Assembly: GCA_021800255.1 (NCBI GenBank)
Contig: JAJYZC010000001.1
Span: 93,551-157,550 of the forward strand
Length of the DNA: 64,000 nucleotides
Source: Acidobacteriota bacterium
GTDB taxonomy: Bacteria > Acidobacteriota > Terriglobia > Terriglobales > Acidobacteriaceae
Direction of reading: 5' to 3'
Shown in pieces: positions 25,877 through 38,768 of the stretch. How positions within the stretch are numbered: position 1 is the stretch's first letter; every line of letters begins with the position of its first letter. A program made the translations under genes and the position numbers. The notes below the pieces were generated by a model. It was not told the origin of the DNA and searched no databases. It saw only the letters and a list, made by a program, of their open reading frames with translations.

Positions 25877-26677
25877 ATGCGAATAGAGATAGAATCCCAA
25901 CCCCGGCTTTGGATGACGCTTACCTCGCCCCGGCGGTCCCGGCGGCACAGGCTCAGCCTGCTCGCATCGCTGGCGGCTTCTGTGATCCTGCTGAATACTC
26001 AGGTACTTTCAGCCGCCACGCCTCCACCGCCCGCGGCCCGCACGCATCGCGCATCCGTCCCCGCTCACCGGCAGGCTCGCGCACGCGCGCATACGCGGCG
26101 ATCCCGGCGTTCCACACCGCCGGCTGAAGCCGCGCACGCTGCAGCTCCCCTCCCGCAGGCCCCGGCGCAGCCCAAACTTCCCAACTGGCCCGTAAACAAC
26201 CCTCCCAACCCGGCTTCGGTTGCCTGGAACAGCCACCAATTGAGCATCAAGGCCGACAACTCCAGCCTCCAGCAGATTCTGAACGATGTGGCCACAGACA
26301 CCGGCGCCAAGATTGCGGGATTGAGTTCCGACGAACGCATCTTCGGCTCCTACGGTCCGGGCCAGGTGCGCGATGTGCTCTCTCAACTACTGGATGGTTC
26401 CGGCTATGACGTAATGATCATCGGCGGCCAAGACCCAGCCACTCCACTCCGGATCGTGCTCAGCGGAACTCCCAAGGGCGGCACAGCACTGGCGCCCATC
26501 AAGACTGCCAGCGGCGGGAACAAACATTCCGGCCCCGTGGCGCCTCCACAGCCCGACCCGCAGCAGCCGCCTATGATTCACGACGTCTTCGGGCCGCGCA
26601 CTCAACGGGAGATGATGCAGCAGCGGCAACAGGAGATCGAGCAGCAGATGCAAGAGCGGCAAGTGCGGCCGAACTGA
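25877..26677 (+). CDS. Exported protein with a secretin/TonB short N-terminal (STN)-like domain
   Basis: From ATG 25877, preceded by GGGGAG at 9 bases, the product has 266 residues. It has a long Arg-rich n-region, a hydrophobic core (LSLLASLAASVILLNTQVLSA), an Arg/Pro/Ala-rich linker and, at about 120-195, a domain of the STN type (LSIKADNSSLQQILNDVATDTGAKI, then VRDVLSQLLDGSGYDVMIIG). The tail is Gln-rich and probably coiled (REMMQQRQQEIEQQMQERQ). STN domains occur at the N-terminus of secretins and TonB receptors. Here no barrel follows, so it may be an accessory periplasmic protein. Function unknown. Confidence 0.68.
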   Translation: MRIEIESQPRLWMTLTSPRRSRRHRLSLLASLAASVILLNTQVLSAATPPPPAARTHRASVPAHRQARARAHTRRSRRSTPPAEAAHAAAPLPQAPAQPKLPNWPVNNPPNPASVAWNSHQLSIKADNSSLQQILNDVATDTGAKIAGLSSDERIFGSYGPGQVRDVLSQLLDGSGYDVMIIGGQDPATPLRIVLSGTPKGGTALAPIKTASGGNKHSGPVAPPQPDPQQPPMIHDVFGPRTQREMMQQRQQEIEQQMQERQVRPN

Positions 26678-26829
26678 GCCGTCACCGCATCTCTAGCGTG
26701 CGCAAACCGCTGGCAGGCTGAATCCATCCCGCCGGCGCAACTTCAGACGATGGGGATCACAGCCGTGCGCACAAAACCCTTTGTATCCATTGCCAACGGC
26801 GCGCCCGCGGAGAGAGATTGCCGGCGATT

Positions 26830-27003
26830 CTATAGGCCGGAGACGCGCGCCATCTCCGCAGCAGTTTTTACCGCCGCCGGCCGGCGCCGCGGACGAATGA
26901 GCGCAAAACCCATGCGCAGGATTGCGTAGGCCGCAAAAATACTAAACGCCATCGAAGCCATCGAGGCGCAAACCAGCATAACCAAATTCACCAGATTCAC
27001 CAT
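26830..27003 (-). CDS. Small single-helix membrane protein, unknown function
   Basis: From ATG 27003 the product has 57 residues: a hydrophobic helix rich in Met, Ala and Val (about 1-35, LVMLVCASMASMAFSIFAAYAILRMGFAL) followed by a basic tail (RPRRRPAAVKTAAEMARVSGL). This fits an inner-membrane protein with a cytosolic C-terminus. No strong ribosome site is visible. An upstream TTG would add 28 polar residues. The rest of the 660-base gap before uvrA holds only the uvrA promoter region and nothing else I can support. Confidence 0.42.
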   Translation of the reverse strand: MVNLVNLVMLVCASMASMAFSIFAAYAILRMGFALIRPRRRPAAVKTAAEMARVSGL

Positions 27004-27230
27004 CGTCCCGTCCAGGTTCACTGCGCTGACGGCCCCGGCGTCCGCGCTCTGACTTGCCCTCCCATTGCCTATCTGTACCTCTCGCAATCGGCAGCAGCCC
27101 TTGCTTCGGGAAAAGTCCGCCGCGAGTTCTTTGCTTTTCGTCTGCGCCAGCCCACAACCCCACCCCGCACGAACATCGCACTAAGGCGTCCGGCAATCGT
27201 CCCTACGATTGTCTCAGATGATGCGCCTCG

Positions 27231-27260
27231 TTGACCCTCATTTCTATTGACCAATAGAAT
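27231..27260 (+). promoter_or_regulatory. Sigma-70-type promoter of uvrA
   Basis: TTGACC (27231-27236) and TAGAAT (27255-27260) are separated by 18 bases; each matches 5 of 6 of its consensus. The start point would be near 27267, giving a leader of about 70 bases. The spacer and -10 are covered by an 18-bp palindrome (27242-27259). Confidence 0.6.
27242..27259. promoter_or_regulatory. 18-bp palindrome in the uvrA promoter (candidate operator)
   Basis: TTCTATTGACCAATAGAA has perfect 8-base arms around a 2-base centre. It lies between the -35 and -10 of the uvrA promoter, where bound repressor would block polymerase. A LexA-type damage-response repressor is a natural candidate because of the gene, but the sequence is not one of the LexA boxes I know. 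Confidence 0.55.
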
Positions 27261-27336
27261 ACTCCCAGGGTCTTGTATGCGGCGATTGGCCTCACGCCGC
27301 CCCTGGAAGCGCCCGCCGGTTCCCGACTGATCCGCC

Positions 27337-30383
<3,047 letters not shown>

Positions 30384-30387
<4 letters not shown>

Positions 30388-31448
30388 ACTCTGGACTTCC
30401 GGAGAACGAACCGCACTTGAGACCGGATTGGCCGCTCAAACAGCCCGGGCACGGCGTGGAAACACCCACTCCCTCAGCCGAAGCGCCTCCCGGAGAGGCT
30501 GGGCGGGCACAAGAGCCGCGGGACCACATCTCGCCGGCCTTCAAACTGGCGCCGATGGAGCACGCCCAGGCGCAAGACACGCTGTACGTGACTGAACGCC
30601 CGCTCTTTCAGTCATGGTATGAGCCCCAAGCGCGGCCTCCGGTGCGCATTCCTAACTTCGGCCATCTTTGCCTCCTGTGTCTCATGGGCCTGATCGGCCT
30701 TCTATGCGCTGCCATCCTGTTCCGCGTGGCCATGTCCTTCCACCTTTACGGAGTCTCCACGATTCAGCAGGCGATGGTGGAGATTCACTATACGCTGGGC
30801 CTGGAGGCGCTCCTCTACCTGTTCACCTTCGTACTCGCGCTGCTTATCTTTCCCCTGTTTTGGCACAAGAGCCTCATGTCAGGGCTGCAATGGAACGGCG
30901 CGGCCGCCTTGCGCCTGCGCAAGCGCCTGGCGGCAGCGGCTTTTATCTGCTTTTTGATTGCACTGCTCAACAGCGCGGTGCTGCCGGGTCCGGCCAACAC
31001 GCCCATCGAAAAGATCTTTCGCATGCCTGGAGCCCCTTGGCTGCTCTTCGCCTTCGGCGTCACCCTGGCTCCGTTTTTTGAGGAGATGTTTTTCCGCGGC
31101 TTTTTGCTGCCTGCGTTGTGCACGGCCTACGACTGGCTGGCTGAAAAAACGACCGGCGAAATTAGGAAGCCGCTGGATGCAAACGGCCATCCGCAATGGT
31201 CGCTTACCGCGATGGTGATCGGCTCCATCGTCACCAGCCTTCCCTTCGCCTGGATGCACGGCGCGCAGACCGGCTATTCTCTCGGCCCGTTTTTCCTGCT
31301 CGTCGGCGTCAGCCTGGTGTTGTGCGCCATCCGGCTCTGGACGCGCTCGCTGGCGGCCAGCGTCATGGTCCACGCCTGCTACAACTTCCTGCTCTTCACG
31401 CTGATGCTGGTGGGCACCGAAGGCTTCCGCCATTTGAACCGGATGTGA
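30384..31448 (+). CDS. CPBP-family intramembrane metalloprotease (Abi/Rce1-like)
   Basis: Polytopic membrane protein of the CPBP (Rce1/Abi) family, putative glutamate-type intramembrane proteases. The 354-residue product has a soluble Pro-rich N-terminal ~90 residues, then about seven hydrophobic segments. Motif 1 is [15 protein letters not shown] with E233, E234 and R238; motif 2 is SLPFAWMHG; a later VHACYN gives the last conserved His. The ATG overlaps the uvrA stop by 4 bases, so it is translated from the same mRNA. A link to DNA repair is not evident from the sequence. Confidence 0.85.
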
Positions 31449-31467
31449 GCCGCCGCCCTCCAGGCGA

Positions 31468-32418
31468 TCAGCTCGCCGCGGCGCGCGCCAGATTTGCCTC
31501 TACCTCTGCCGCCAGCGCCTTTACCGCATTGGCGCTCTTGTCAAACTCGGCCCGCTCCTGCTCGGTCAGCTTGATCTCAAGAACCTGTTCGATGCCGCGC
31601 TCGCCCAGCTTGCACGGCACGCCCATGAACAGTCCGTGAATGCCGTACTCGCCTTCCAGATAGGCGGCGCAGGGAAGAATCCGGTTTCTCCCTTCGAGAA
31701 TCGACTCGACCATTTCGGTCACCGCGGCGCCGGGCGCGTAGAAGGCGCTGCCGGTCTTGAGATACTTCACGATCTCGCCGCCGCCCCCGCGCGTGCGCTC
31801 GACCAGGCGGGCGATGGTTTCGCCGCCGAGCATCTCCGTAATCGGAATTCCGCCCACGGAGGAGTAGCGCGGCAGAGGAACCATCGTGTCTCCGTGGCCG
31901 CCCAGCACGAACGCCGTGACATCGGAGACGCTCACCTTCAGCTCCTGCGCGATAAACGCCCTAAAGCGCGCGGTGTCGAGCACGCCCGCCATGCCGATCA
32001 CGCGATGACGCGGGAACCCGCTGACCTTGTACGCCGCATAGGCCATGGCGTCGAGCGGGTTGGAAACGATGATCAGAATGCACTTGGGCGAATGCTTCAC
32101 CACCTCGGCGGTCACATCGCGCATGATCTTGAGATTGATATTGAGCAGATCGTCGCGGCTCATCCCTGGCTTGCGCGCCACGCCCGCGGTGATGACCACG
32201 ATGTCGGAGTTGGCGGAATCCGCATAATTCTCCGTGCCCTTGATCTCGATGTCCTTTCCCGCGATGGGCATGGCCTCCAGCAGGTCCAGTCCCTTACCCT
32301 CCGGCACGCCTTCAATCACATCCAGCAGGACAATATCGGCGAGCCCCTTGGCCGCCATCCAATGCGCCGTCGTTGCACCCACATTGCCGGAGCCCACAAT
32401 CGTAATCTTCTTATGCAT
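31468..32418 (-). CDS. mdh: Malate dehydrogenase
   Basis: NAD-dependent oxidation of malate to oxaloacetate in the TCA cycle. The 316-residue product is of the lactate-dehydrogenase-like MDH type: Rossmann motif [18 protein letters not shown] (about 5-22), active-site loop [17 protein letters not shown], substrate Arg in GVLDTARFR, and catalytic His in [12 protein letters not shown]. The frame is open far upstream, but MHKKITIVG is the family start. It lies 83 bases after gltA on the same strand. Confidence 0.95.
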   Translation of the reverse strand: MHKKITIVGSGNVGATTAHWMAAKGLADIVLLDVIEGVPEGKGLDLLEAMPIAGKDIEIKGTENYADSANSDIVVITAGVARKPGMSRDDLLNINLKIMRDVTAEVVKHSPKCILIIVSNPLDAMAYAAYKVSGFPRHRVIGMAGVLDTARFRAFIAQELKVSVSDVTAFVLGGHGDTMVPLPRYSSVGGIPITEMLGGETIARLVERTRGGGGEIVKYLKTGSAFYAPGAAVTEMVESILEGRNRILPCAAYLEGEYGIHGLFMGVPCKLGERGIEQVLEIKLTEQERAEFDKSANAVKALAAEVEANLARAAAS

Positions 32419-32501
32419 CGTAATGATCCCTTCCCGCCCGCATCTCTTGCGCGGTCCCGCTGGCGCGAGCGGCAGCCAGTGGGCCGGCGTGCACCGGACG
32501 C

Positions 32502-33809
32502 TTACTTGACCGCGGCGGCGTGCTGACGCTCTTCCATGGGCACAAACTTGCGCTGGCGCTGCCCGGTGTAGATCTGGCGCGGGCGCGCGATCTTCTGTTC
32601 TGCGTCCTGGATAAGTTCCTGCCACTGCGCCAGCCACCCTGCGGTGCGCGGAATCGCAAACAGCGCGGTGAACATGGAGGGCTGGAAGCCCATGGCCTGG
32701 TAGATGATCCCGGAGTAGAAATCCACATTGGGATACAGTTTGCGCGAGATGAAATACTCGTCTTCGAGCGCGATCCGTTCTAGCTCCAGCGCAATATCGA
32801 TCTTGGGATTGCGTCCCGTCACCTCGAACACCTGATCGGCTGTCCACTTGATGATCTTGGCGCGGGGATCGAAGTTCTTGTACACGCGGTGCCCGAAGCC
32901 CATCAGCTTCTCGTGCCCGTCCTTTACCTTCTTGATATAGGCCGGAACGTTCTCTTTGGAGCCGATCTCGTCGAGCATCTTCAGCACCTGCTCGTTGGCG
33001 CCGCCGTGCAGCGGCCCGGACAGCGCGGAGATGGCGGCGGCGACAGACAGGTATGGATCGGCAAGTGAACTGCCCACCGAACGCATCGCATTGGTGCTGC
33101 AGTTCTGCTCGTGATCAGCGTGGAGAATAAAGAGGATGTCCAGAGCGCGAGCCAGCACGGGATTGGCGGCGTACTTCGGTTCCACCATCCTCCACAGCAT
33201 GTTCATGAAGTTTTCGGTATAGCTTAGATCGTTGTCGGGGTAGACATAAGGAAATCCCACGCTGTGGCGATAGGTCATGGCGGCCATGGTCGGCATCTTG
33301 GCAATCAGCCGCTTGATCTGCCGCAAACGGCTGGCCGGATCATGCACCTTGATTGCATTCGGATACACCGTGGACAGCGCCGCCACCGCGCTCACCAGCA
33401 TGGGCATGGGATGAGCGTCGTAGCGGTAACCTTCCATGAACTTTCTGGTCGTCTCGTGGAGCATGGTGTGATGGGTGATCTCATTCACCCAGTCCTTCAA
33501 CTGCGGCGCAGTCGGCAGCTCTCCGAAAAGCAGCAGGTAGGCAACCTCAAGGTAGGTGCAGTGCTCCGCTAACACTTCGATCGGATAGCCGCGATACTCC
33601 AGAATCCCGCGGTCGCCATCAATATATGTGATGCTGCTGCGGCAGGAGGCGGTGTTCATGAACGCCGGATCGTAAGTCATGAGCCCGAAGTCCTCATCGC
33701 TGGTGCGAATCTTCCTAAAATCCATTGCCCTTACTGTTCCGTCCTCGATGGGCATGGTGTAGGTTTTACCGGTGCGATTGTCAGTAACGGTAAGCGTGTC
33801 GGATGCCAT
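32502..33809 (-). CDS. gltA: Citrate synthase
   Basis: Condenses oxaloacetate and acetyl-CoA to citrate. The 435-residue product is the longer type II bacterial form: N-terminal beta-strand region ([26 protein letters not shown]), [14 protein letters not shown], catalytic His in [10 protein letters not shown] and in [12 protein letters not shown], and Asp in the [14 protein letters not shown] region. AGGAG precedes the ATG. Upstream acnA and downstream mdh on the same strand make this a TCA gene group. Confidence 0.96.
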   Translation of the reverse strand: MASDTLTVTDNRTGKTYTMPIEDGTVRAMDFRKIRTSDEDFGLMTYDPAFMNTASCRSSITYIDGDRGILEYRGYPIEVLAEHCTYLEVAYLLLFGELPTAPQLKDWVNEITHHTMLHETTRKFMEGYRYDAHPMPMLVSAVAALSTVYPNAIKVHDPASRLRQIKRLIAKMPTMAAMTYRHSVGFPYVYPDNDLSYTENFMNMLWRMVEPKYAANPVLARALDILFILHADHEQNCSTNAMRSVGSSLADPYLSVAAAISALSGPLHGGANEQVLKMLDEIGSKENVPAYIKKVKDGHEKLMGFGHRVYKNFDPRAKIIKWTADQVFEVTGRNPKIDIALELERIALEDEYFISRKLYPNVDFYSGIIYQAMGFQPSMFTALFAIPRTAGWLAQWQELIQDAEQKIARPRQIYTGQRQRKFVPMEERQHAAAVK

Positions 33810-34175
33810 GGAAAAGATCTCCTCTCGTCACGAGCTCGCGTGCTCTGTCGTGCAGCCTTCAAAAGGGCGCCGGTTGCCGGCTCTGTCTCAACAAACGGCT
33901 GGCTCGCCTTTGCAACCATTAGTTTGATGTGCCGTAGACTACGCCCGTCTGTGACCGGAATCACGGAGCGATATGGCAAAGCCGCCAAACGCCATCCTGG
34001 CGCACACTGTGTCTTCGCGTCTTTTCGACGCATCGCCGCACCTTGATTGCGGGCCGGAAGTCCTTGTTTTCCGCCTTCGATTGGCCAGCATCGCAGTCCG
34101 GCGATTACCGGCGCCGGATTCGAGATCGCGCCGTTTCCGCCTCGAATCCGCGTTTGCAATGCCGCAATGTGAGAC
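33810..34175. other. Intergenic region between acnA and gltA
   Basis: This 366-base stretch separates two minus-strand TCA genes. The gltA ribosome site (AGGAG) lies at its left end. I see no palindrome, T-tract hairpin, repeat or RNA gene. Short ORFs here show no family features. Confidence 0.5.
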
Positions 34176-36950
34176 CTACTTCGCAGCCAGCTCCCGGAGG
34201 ACGTATTGCAAGATTCCTCCATGCTCGTAGTAGAGGATCTCTTGCGGCGTATCGATGCGAATTTTAGCGTCGAAGGTCGTTTTCTTGCCGTCCGGCGCTG
34301 TGGCTGCCACTGTAACCGTGCGGCCGTTTGCAAACTTCTTGTCGAGCCGCGCCTTGAAGCCCAGAATGTCGTAAGTCTCCTCGCCGGTCAGCCCCAGCGA
34401 CTCCGCATTCTTGCCCGCCTCGAACTCCAGCGGCAGAATTCCCATCCCCACCAGATTGGAGCGGTGAATCCGTTCGTAGCTCTCGGCGATGACCGCGCGC
34501 ACGCCCAGCAGTTTGGGTCCTTTGGCCGCCCAGTCGCGCGACGAGCCGGAGCCGTACTCCTTGCCCGCAATCACGATCAACGGAACGCCGCGCTCGGCGT
34601 ATTTCACGCTGGCGTCGAAGATGGACATCTGCTCGCCCTCGGGCAAGAGGCGCGTCACGCCGCCCTCGGTGCCCGGCGCCAGCTTGTTGCGCAGGCGCAC
34701 GTTGGCGAAGGTTCCGCGCACCATCACCTCATGGTTGCCGCGCCGCGATCCGTAGCTGTTGAACTCCGCCGGCTTCACGCCGTGTTCGACCAGATACTTG
34801 CCCGCCGGCCCATTGGCTTTGATCGCGCCCGCCGGCGAGATGTGGTCCGTGGTCACCGAGTCGCCCAGCACGGCCAGCACCCGCGCGCCCGCGATGTCCT
34901 CCACCGGCGCCGGCCTCTTGCCCATGCCGTCGAAGTACGGCGCCTGCCGGATGTAGGTCGAACCCGGCTCCCACTGGTACACCTCGCCGGTGGGGAAGCT
35001 CAACCCCTGCCAGTTGGCGTCGCCCTTGGAAACCGAGGCGTACTCGCGCCGGAAGCCTTCGCTGTTCACGCCCTTCTCGATGGCCTCGGCCACCTCCTTT
35101 TGCGTGGGCCAAATGTCGCGCAGGTACACTGGCTTTCCATTCTTGTCATTGCCCAGCGGATCGGTTTCGAAGTTGTGTCCGATTCTGCCTGCCAGCGCAA
35201 AAGCCACCACCAGCGGCGGGCTCATCAGATAATTGGCGCGCACGTCCACGTTCACGCGGCCCTCAAAGTTACGGTTGCCGCTGAGCACGCTCACGGCCAC
35301 TAAGCCATGCTCGTCGATGCTCTTTGAAACATCGGCGGGCAGCGGCCCGGAGTTGCCGATGCAGGTCGTGCAGCCGTAGCCCACCACGTTGAAGCGCAGC
35401 TTTTCGAGATACGGCAGCAGTCCCGCCTTTTGGTAGTAATCCGTCACCACGCGCGAGCCCGGCGCCAGCGAGGTCTTCACCCAGGGCGGCACGCTCAACC
35501 CTTTCTCGACCGCCTTCTTGGCCAGAATCCCCGCCGCCACCATCACTGAAGGATTCGACGTGTTGGTGCAGCTCGTGATGGCCGCGATCACCACCGACCC
35601 GTGGTCCAGATACGGGCCGGGATCGACATTGAACCGCTCCTTGACTGTGGTGGTGACATGGAGCGGCGGCTTCTCCGCTAACGCCGCATCGGTCACCGCT
35701 TTGCGCTCCCACGCCTTTGCCGTGCGCGCGCCCAGCGGCTTGGCCGTGGGCGCCAGCAGATTGGGCAACTGCTCGGCAAAGCTTTGCGCCGCGTCCTTCA
35801 GCAGCACGCGGTCCTGCGGCCGCTTCGGGCCGGCCACGCTCGGTTCCACCGTCCCCAGGTCCAACTCAAGCGTCTGCGTGTACTCGGCCTCCGGCGACTC
35901 CGCGGTGTGGAACAGCCCCTGCTCCTTGTAGTAAGCCTCCACCAGCGCGATCTGTTCCTCGCTGCGGCCCGTCAGCTTCAGGTAGCGCAGCGTCTCGGCG
36001 TCCACGGGAAAGATGCCGCAGGTCGCGCCGTATTCGGGCGCCATATTGCTAATCGTCGCCCGGTCCGCCAGCGGCAGCGCCGCGATCCCCGGCCCGTAGA
36101 ACTCCACAAACTTGCCCACCACGCCCAGCTTGCGCAGCGCCTGGGTCACGGTCAGCACCAGGTCAGTGGCCGTGGCGCCTTCGGGCAGCTTGCCGGTCAG
36201 CTTGTAGCCGACGACTTGCGGGACGAGCATGGAAACCGGCTGGCCCAGCATGGCCGCTTCAGCCTCAATGCCGCCCACGCCCCAGCCCAGCACGCCCAGC
36301 CCGTTAATCATCGTGGTGTGCGAGTCGGTGCCCACCACCGTATCCGGGTAAGCCAACAGCTCGCCGTCCATCTCCTTGGTAAAGACCACGCGCGCCAGAT
36401 ACTCCAGATTCACCTGGTGGCAGATGCCCATTCCTGGCGGCACGGCCGAGAAGTTGCGGAATGCTGTCTGCCCCCACTTCAAAAACGCGTACCGCTCGCG
36501 GTTTCTTTGAAATTCCAGCAGCGTATTGGTCGCAAAAGCGCCTGCGGCGCCGTACTCATCCACCTGCACCGAGTGGTCAATCACCAGCTCGGCCGGAACC
36601 AGCGGGTTCACGCGCTCCGGATCGCCGCCCAGCGTCTTGATGGCGTCGCGCATGGCGGCCAGGTCCACAATCGCGGGAACGCCTGTAAAATCCTGCATCA
36701 GCACCCGGGCCGGCATGTAGGCGATCTCGCGGCTGGGCGCGGCTTTGGCGTCCCAGTTGGCCAAAAACTCGATCTCCGCCGCGGTCACATTCACCCCGTC
36801 CTCGCGGCGCAGCAGGTTTTCGAGCAGAATCTTCAGGCTAAAGGGCAGCCGGCTCAGATTGAAGCCCCGTTGGGCCAGCACCCCCAGGCGATAGATCGTG
36901 TATCTCCGGTTGCCGCAATTTAGCGCGGCCCGGCTCTTAAAGCTATTCAT
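34176..36950 (-). CDS. acnA: Aconitate hydratase A
   Basis: [4Fe-4S] enzyme that isomerises citrate and isocitrate. The 924-residue product has the AcnA/IRP-like order: [57 protein letters not shown] region, the cluster Cys in [11 protein letters not shown] and [29 protein letters not shown], and the C-terminal swivel domain with [15 protein letters not shown] and GMGILPLEF. Length is typical. gltA follows on the same strand after 366 bases, mdh after that. Confidence 0.96.
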   Translation of the reverse strand: MNSFKSRAALNCGNRRYTIYRLGVLAQRGFNLSRLPFSLKILLENLLRREDGVNVTAAEIEFLANWDAKAAPSREIAYMPARVLMQDFTGVPAIVDLAAMRDAIKTLGGDPERVNPLVPAELVIDHSVQVDEYGAAGAFATNTLLEFQRNRERYAFLKWGQTAFRNFSAVPPGMGICHQVNLEYLARVVFTKEMDGELLAYPDTVVGTDSHTTMINGLGVLGWGVGGIEAEAAMLGQPVSMLVPQVVGYKLTGKLPEGATATDLVLTVTQALRKLGVVGKFVEFYGPGIAALPLADRATISNMAPEYGATCGIFPVDAETLRYLKLTGRSEEQIALVEAYYKEQGLFHTAESPEAEYTQTLELDLGTVEPSVAGPKRPQDRVLLKDAAQSFAEQLPNLLAPTAKPLGARTAKAWERKAVTDAALAEKPPLHVTTTVKERFNVDPGPYLDHGSVVIAAITSCTNTSNPSVMVAAGILAKKAVEKGLSVPPWVKTSLAPGSRVVTDYYQKAGLLPYLEKLRFNVVGYGCTTCIGNSGPLPADVSKSIDEHGLVAVSVLSGNRNFEGRVNVDVRANYLMSPPLVVAFALAGRIGHNFETDPLGNDKNGKPVYLRDIWPTQKEVAEAIEKGVNSEGFRREYASVSKGDANWQGLSFPTGEVYQWEPGSTYIRQAPYFDGMGKRPAPVEDIAGARVLAVLGDSVTTDHISPAGAIKANGPAGKYLVEHGVKPAEFNSYGSRRGNHEVMVRGTFANVRLRNKLAPGTEGGVTRLLPEGEQMSIFDASVKYAERGVPLIVIAGKEYGSGSSRDWAAKGPKLLGVRAVIAESYERIHRSNLVGMGILPLEFEAGKNAESLGLTGEETYDILGFKARLDKKFANGRTVTVAATAPDGKKTTFDAKIRIDTPQEILYYEHGGILQYVLRELAAK

Positions 36951-36991
36951 GGTTACAATCCCTTTCTATCCGCCCTCGCGCGGATGTTCCC

Positions 36992-38761
36992 TCATTCCCG
37001 TCCGAAATCCCGGTACCGTTCCAGAACGTCATGCTCAGTAATCACGCCTTCGAGTTTACCCAGGTCGGCGCGGTTCACCACCGGCACCAGCGGCCAGCGA
37101 TCCACATAGCGCAACGCCATGTCCAGCGGGTGGTCGGGGTGTAGGAATGGAACCTGATCTTTTCCCAGGACCGCTTCCAGCGTCTGGCTGCCTCTGTCCG
37201 TCTGCACCAGCGCCTTCAAATCCTGGCTGGTGATGCTGCCCCATCCCGACGGATGAAGGCGAATCACCAACGCCTCCCTCCCGCTCTGTTCCATGAGCAC
37301 AGCCGCTTTCCCCACCGTGTCCCGCGAGTCCAGCACCACCTCGCCGGGTGGCTCCATGGCGTCTTCGACGTGCAGCACGTCCTCTTCCCGCTGTTCCTCC
37401 ATCGAAGGCAATTCCACTCCATCCTGCCGGCTCAGCGCGTCGAAGATCGGCACCGGCTGCAAGGCGCGAGAGATCACGTAGGCGATCGTATTGGCCAGGA
37501 TCACAGGCACGATGATGGAATAGTTGCCGCTCATCTCCAGGACCATGAACACCGACGTCATGGGCGCGCGCAGAAATCCGGCGAAGAGCACGCCCATCCC
37601 CACCAGCGCGTAGGTGCCCACCGAACCGCTCAGGTGCGGAAGCAGCACATGCTGCGCCCCGCCCACCGCTCCGCCCAGCATGGCGCCGATGAACAAGGTG
37701 GGCGCGAACATCCCGCCGGGCGTTCCGGCCACGAACGACATGAGCGTGGCGAGAATCTTCAATCCCCCTAAAATCGCGAGGAACTGCCAGGTGAACTGTC
37801 CGTGCATGGCTTCATCGATGTACACATAGCCGGCTCCCATCACCTGCGGCGCGCCCAGCACAGCGATGCATCCGGTGAGCAGCCCCGCGACCGCCGGCTG
37901 AAGGTATTGCGTCCAGGGCCGCAGCCGCTTGCACACCGGGCGCAGGAATGCGATCCCGCTCGAAAACACAACCGACGCCAGCCCTCCCACCACGCCGAGA
38001 ATGGAGTAAGCAATCAGCTCCGAAGGCTGCTGCATCCGCACTGTGGGAATGCGGAAAAACGGCTCCGCGCCCAGAAACCACCTCATCACCACGGCGCTGG
38101 ACACAGCAGCCAGCACCACTGAACCCAAAATCCCTGCCGTCCATCGGCCGATGACCTCCTCGATCACGAACAGCACTGCGGAGATGGGCGCATTGAAGGC
38201 CGCCGCCAGTCCGGCTGCCGCGCCCGCCGGAGCTATCAGCCGCATCCGGTCCCGCGACAGGCGCAAACGCCGCCCGATGGCAGAAGCCAGGCTGGCGCCG
38301 ATTTGCAACGAAGGATCTTCCGGCCCCAGCGAGTGGCCCGATCCAATGGCTAACGCGGAAGTAATGAATTTGCCTACCGCGGCCTTCAACGGAATGTAAC
38401 CGTTGTAGATGTAAAGCGCAGCCTTGGTCTGATTCACCCCGCTGCCTCTCGCTTCAGGGAACACATGAATGACCAGCACTGCTATGACCAGACCCGCAAG
38501 CGTAGGGACGAGCAGCAGCCGCACCGTCGATGGCGCCGCGCCCGTGCCCAGAAGATAGATTTGGCACCAACCCATGGCGTAGTGAAAACAGACCACCAAC
38601 AGGCCCGATAGGATTCCAATGAACACGGACAGAATCAGGAAGAACCGGTCCTCGCGAAAAACGAATCGTAGAACCGACGCCGGCGCAAACTCCGCCCAAC
38701 GCCTTGCCGGCCCGCTGTGGGCCTCTTCATCCGCAACTGCGGTTTGCGCTTGGGATGACAA
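36992..38761 (-). CDS. ClC-type chloride channel/antiporter with CBS domains
   Basis: Membrane ClC family protein that moves chloride, probably in exchange for protons. The 589-residue product has about ten membrane segments. The selectivity motifs are GSGVN (106-110, usually GSGIP), GPEDP (146-150, usually GREGP) and GGMFAPTLFIGA. The gating glutamate position is kept as E148. Two CBS domains fill about 460-589 (MEPPGEVVLDSRDTVGKAAVLM; HPDHPLDMALRYVDRWPLVPVV) and probably sense nucleotides or ionic strength. The upstream TPR gene ends 7 bases before its ATG, so they are co-transcribed. Confidence 0.9.
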   Translation of the reverse strand: MSSQAQTAVADEEAHSGPARRWAEFAPASVLRFVFREDRFFLILSVFIGILSGLLVVCFHYAMGWCQIYLLGTGAAPSTVRLLLVPTLAGLVIAVLVIHVFPEARGSGVNQTKAALYIYNGYIPLKAAVGKFITSALAIGSGHSLGPEDPSLQIGASLASAIGRRLRLSRDRMRLIAPAGAAAGLAAAFNAPISAVLFVIEEVIGRWTAGILGSVVLAAVSSAVVMRWFLGAEPFFRIPTVRMQQPSELIAYSILGVVGGLASVVFSSGIAFLRPVCKRLRPWTQYLQPAVAGLLTGCIAVLGAPQVMGAGYVYIDEAMHGQFTWQFLAILGGLKILATLMSFVAGTPGGMFAPTLFIGAMLGGAVGGAQHVLLPHLSGSVGTYALVGMGVLFAGFLRAPMTSVFMVLEMSGNYSIIVPVILANTIAYVISRALQPVPIFDALSRQDGVELPSMEEQREEDVLHVEDAMEPPGEVVLDSRDTVGKAAVLMEQSGREALVIRLHPSGWGSITSQDLKALVQTDRGSQTLEAVLGKDQVPFLHPDHPLDMALRYVDRWPLVPVVNRADLGKLEGVITEHDVLERYRDFGRE

Positions 38762-38768
38762 ACTCAGA

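Noticed and set aside
34206..36923. Long plus-strand ORFs (365 and 379 codons) opposite acnA
   Set aside because: His/Arg/Leu-rich antisense frames with no domain; acnA is clear on the minus strand.
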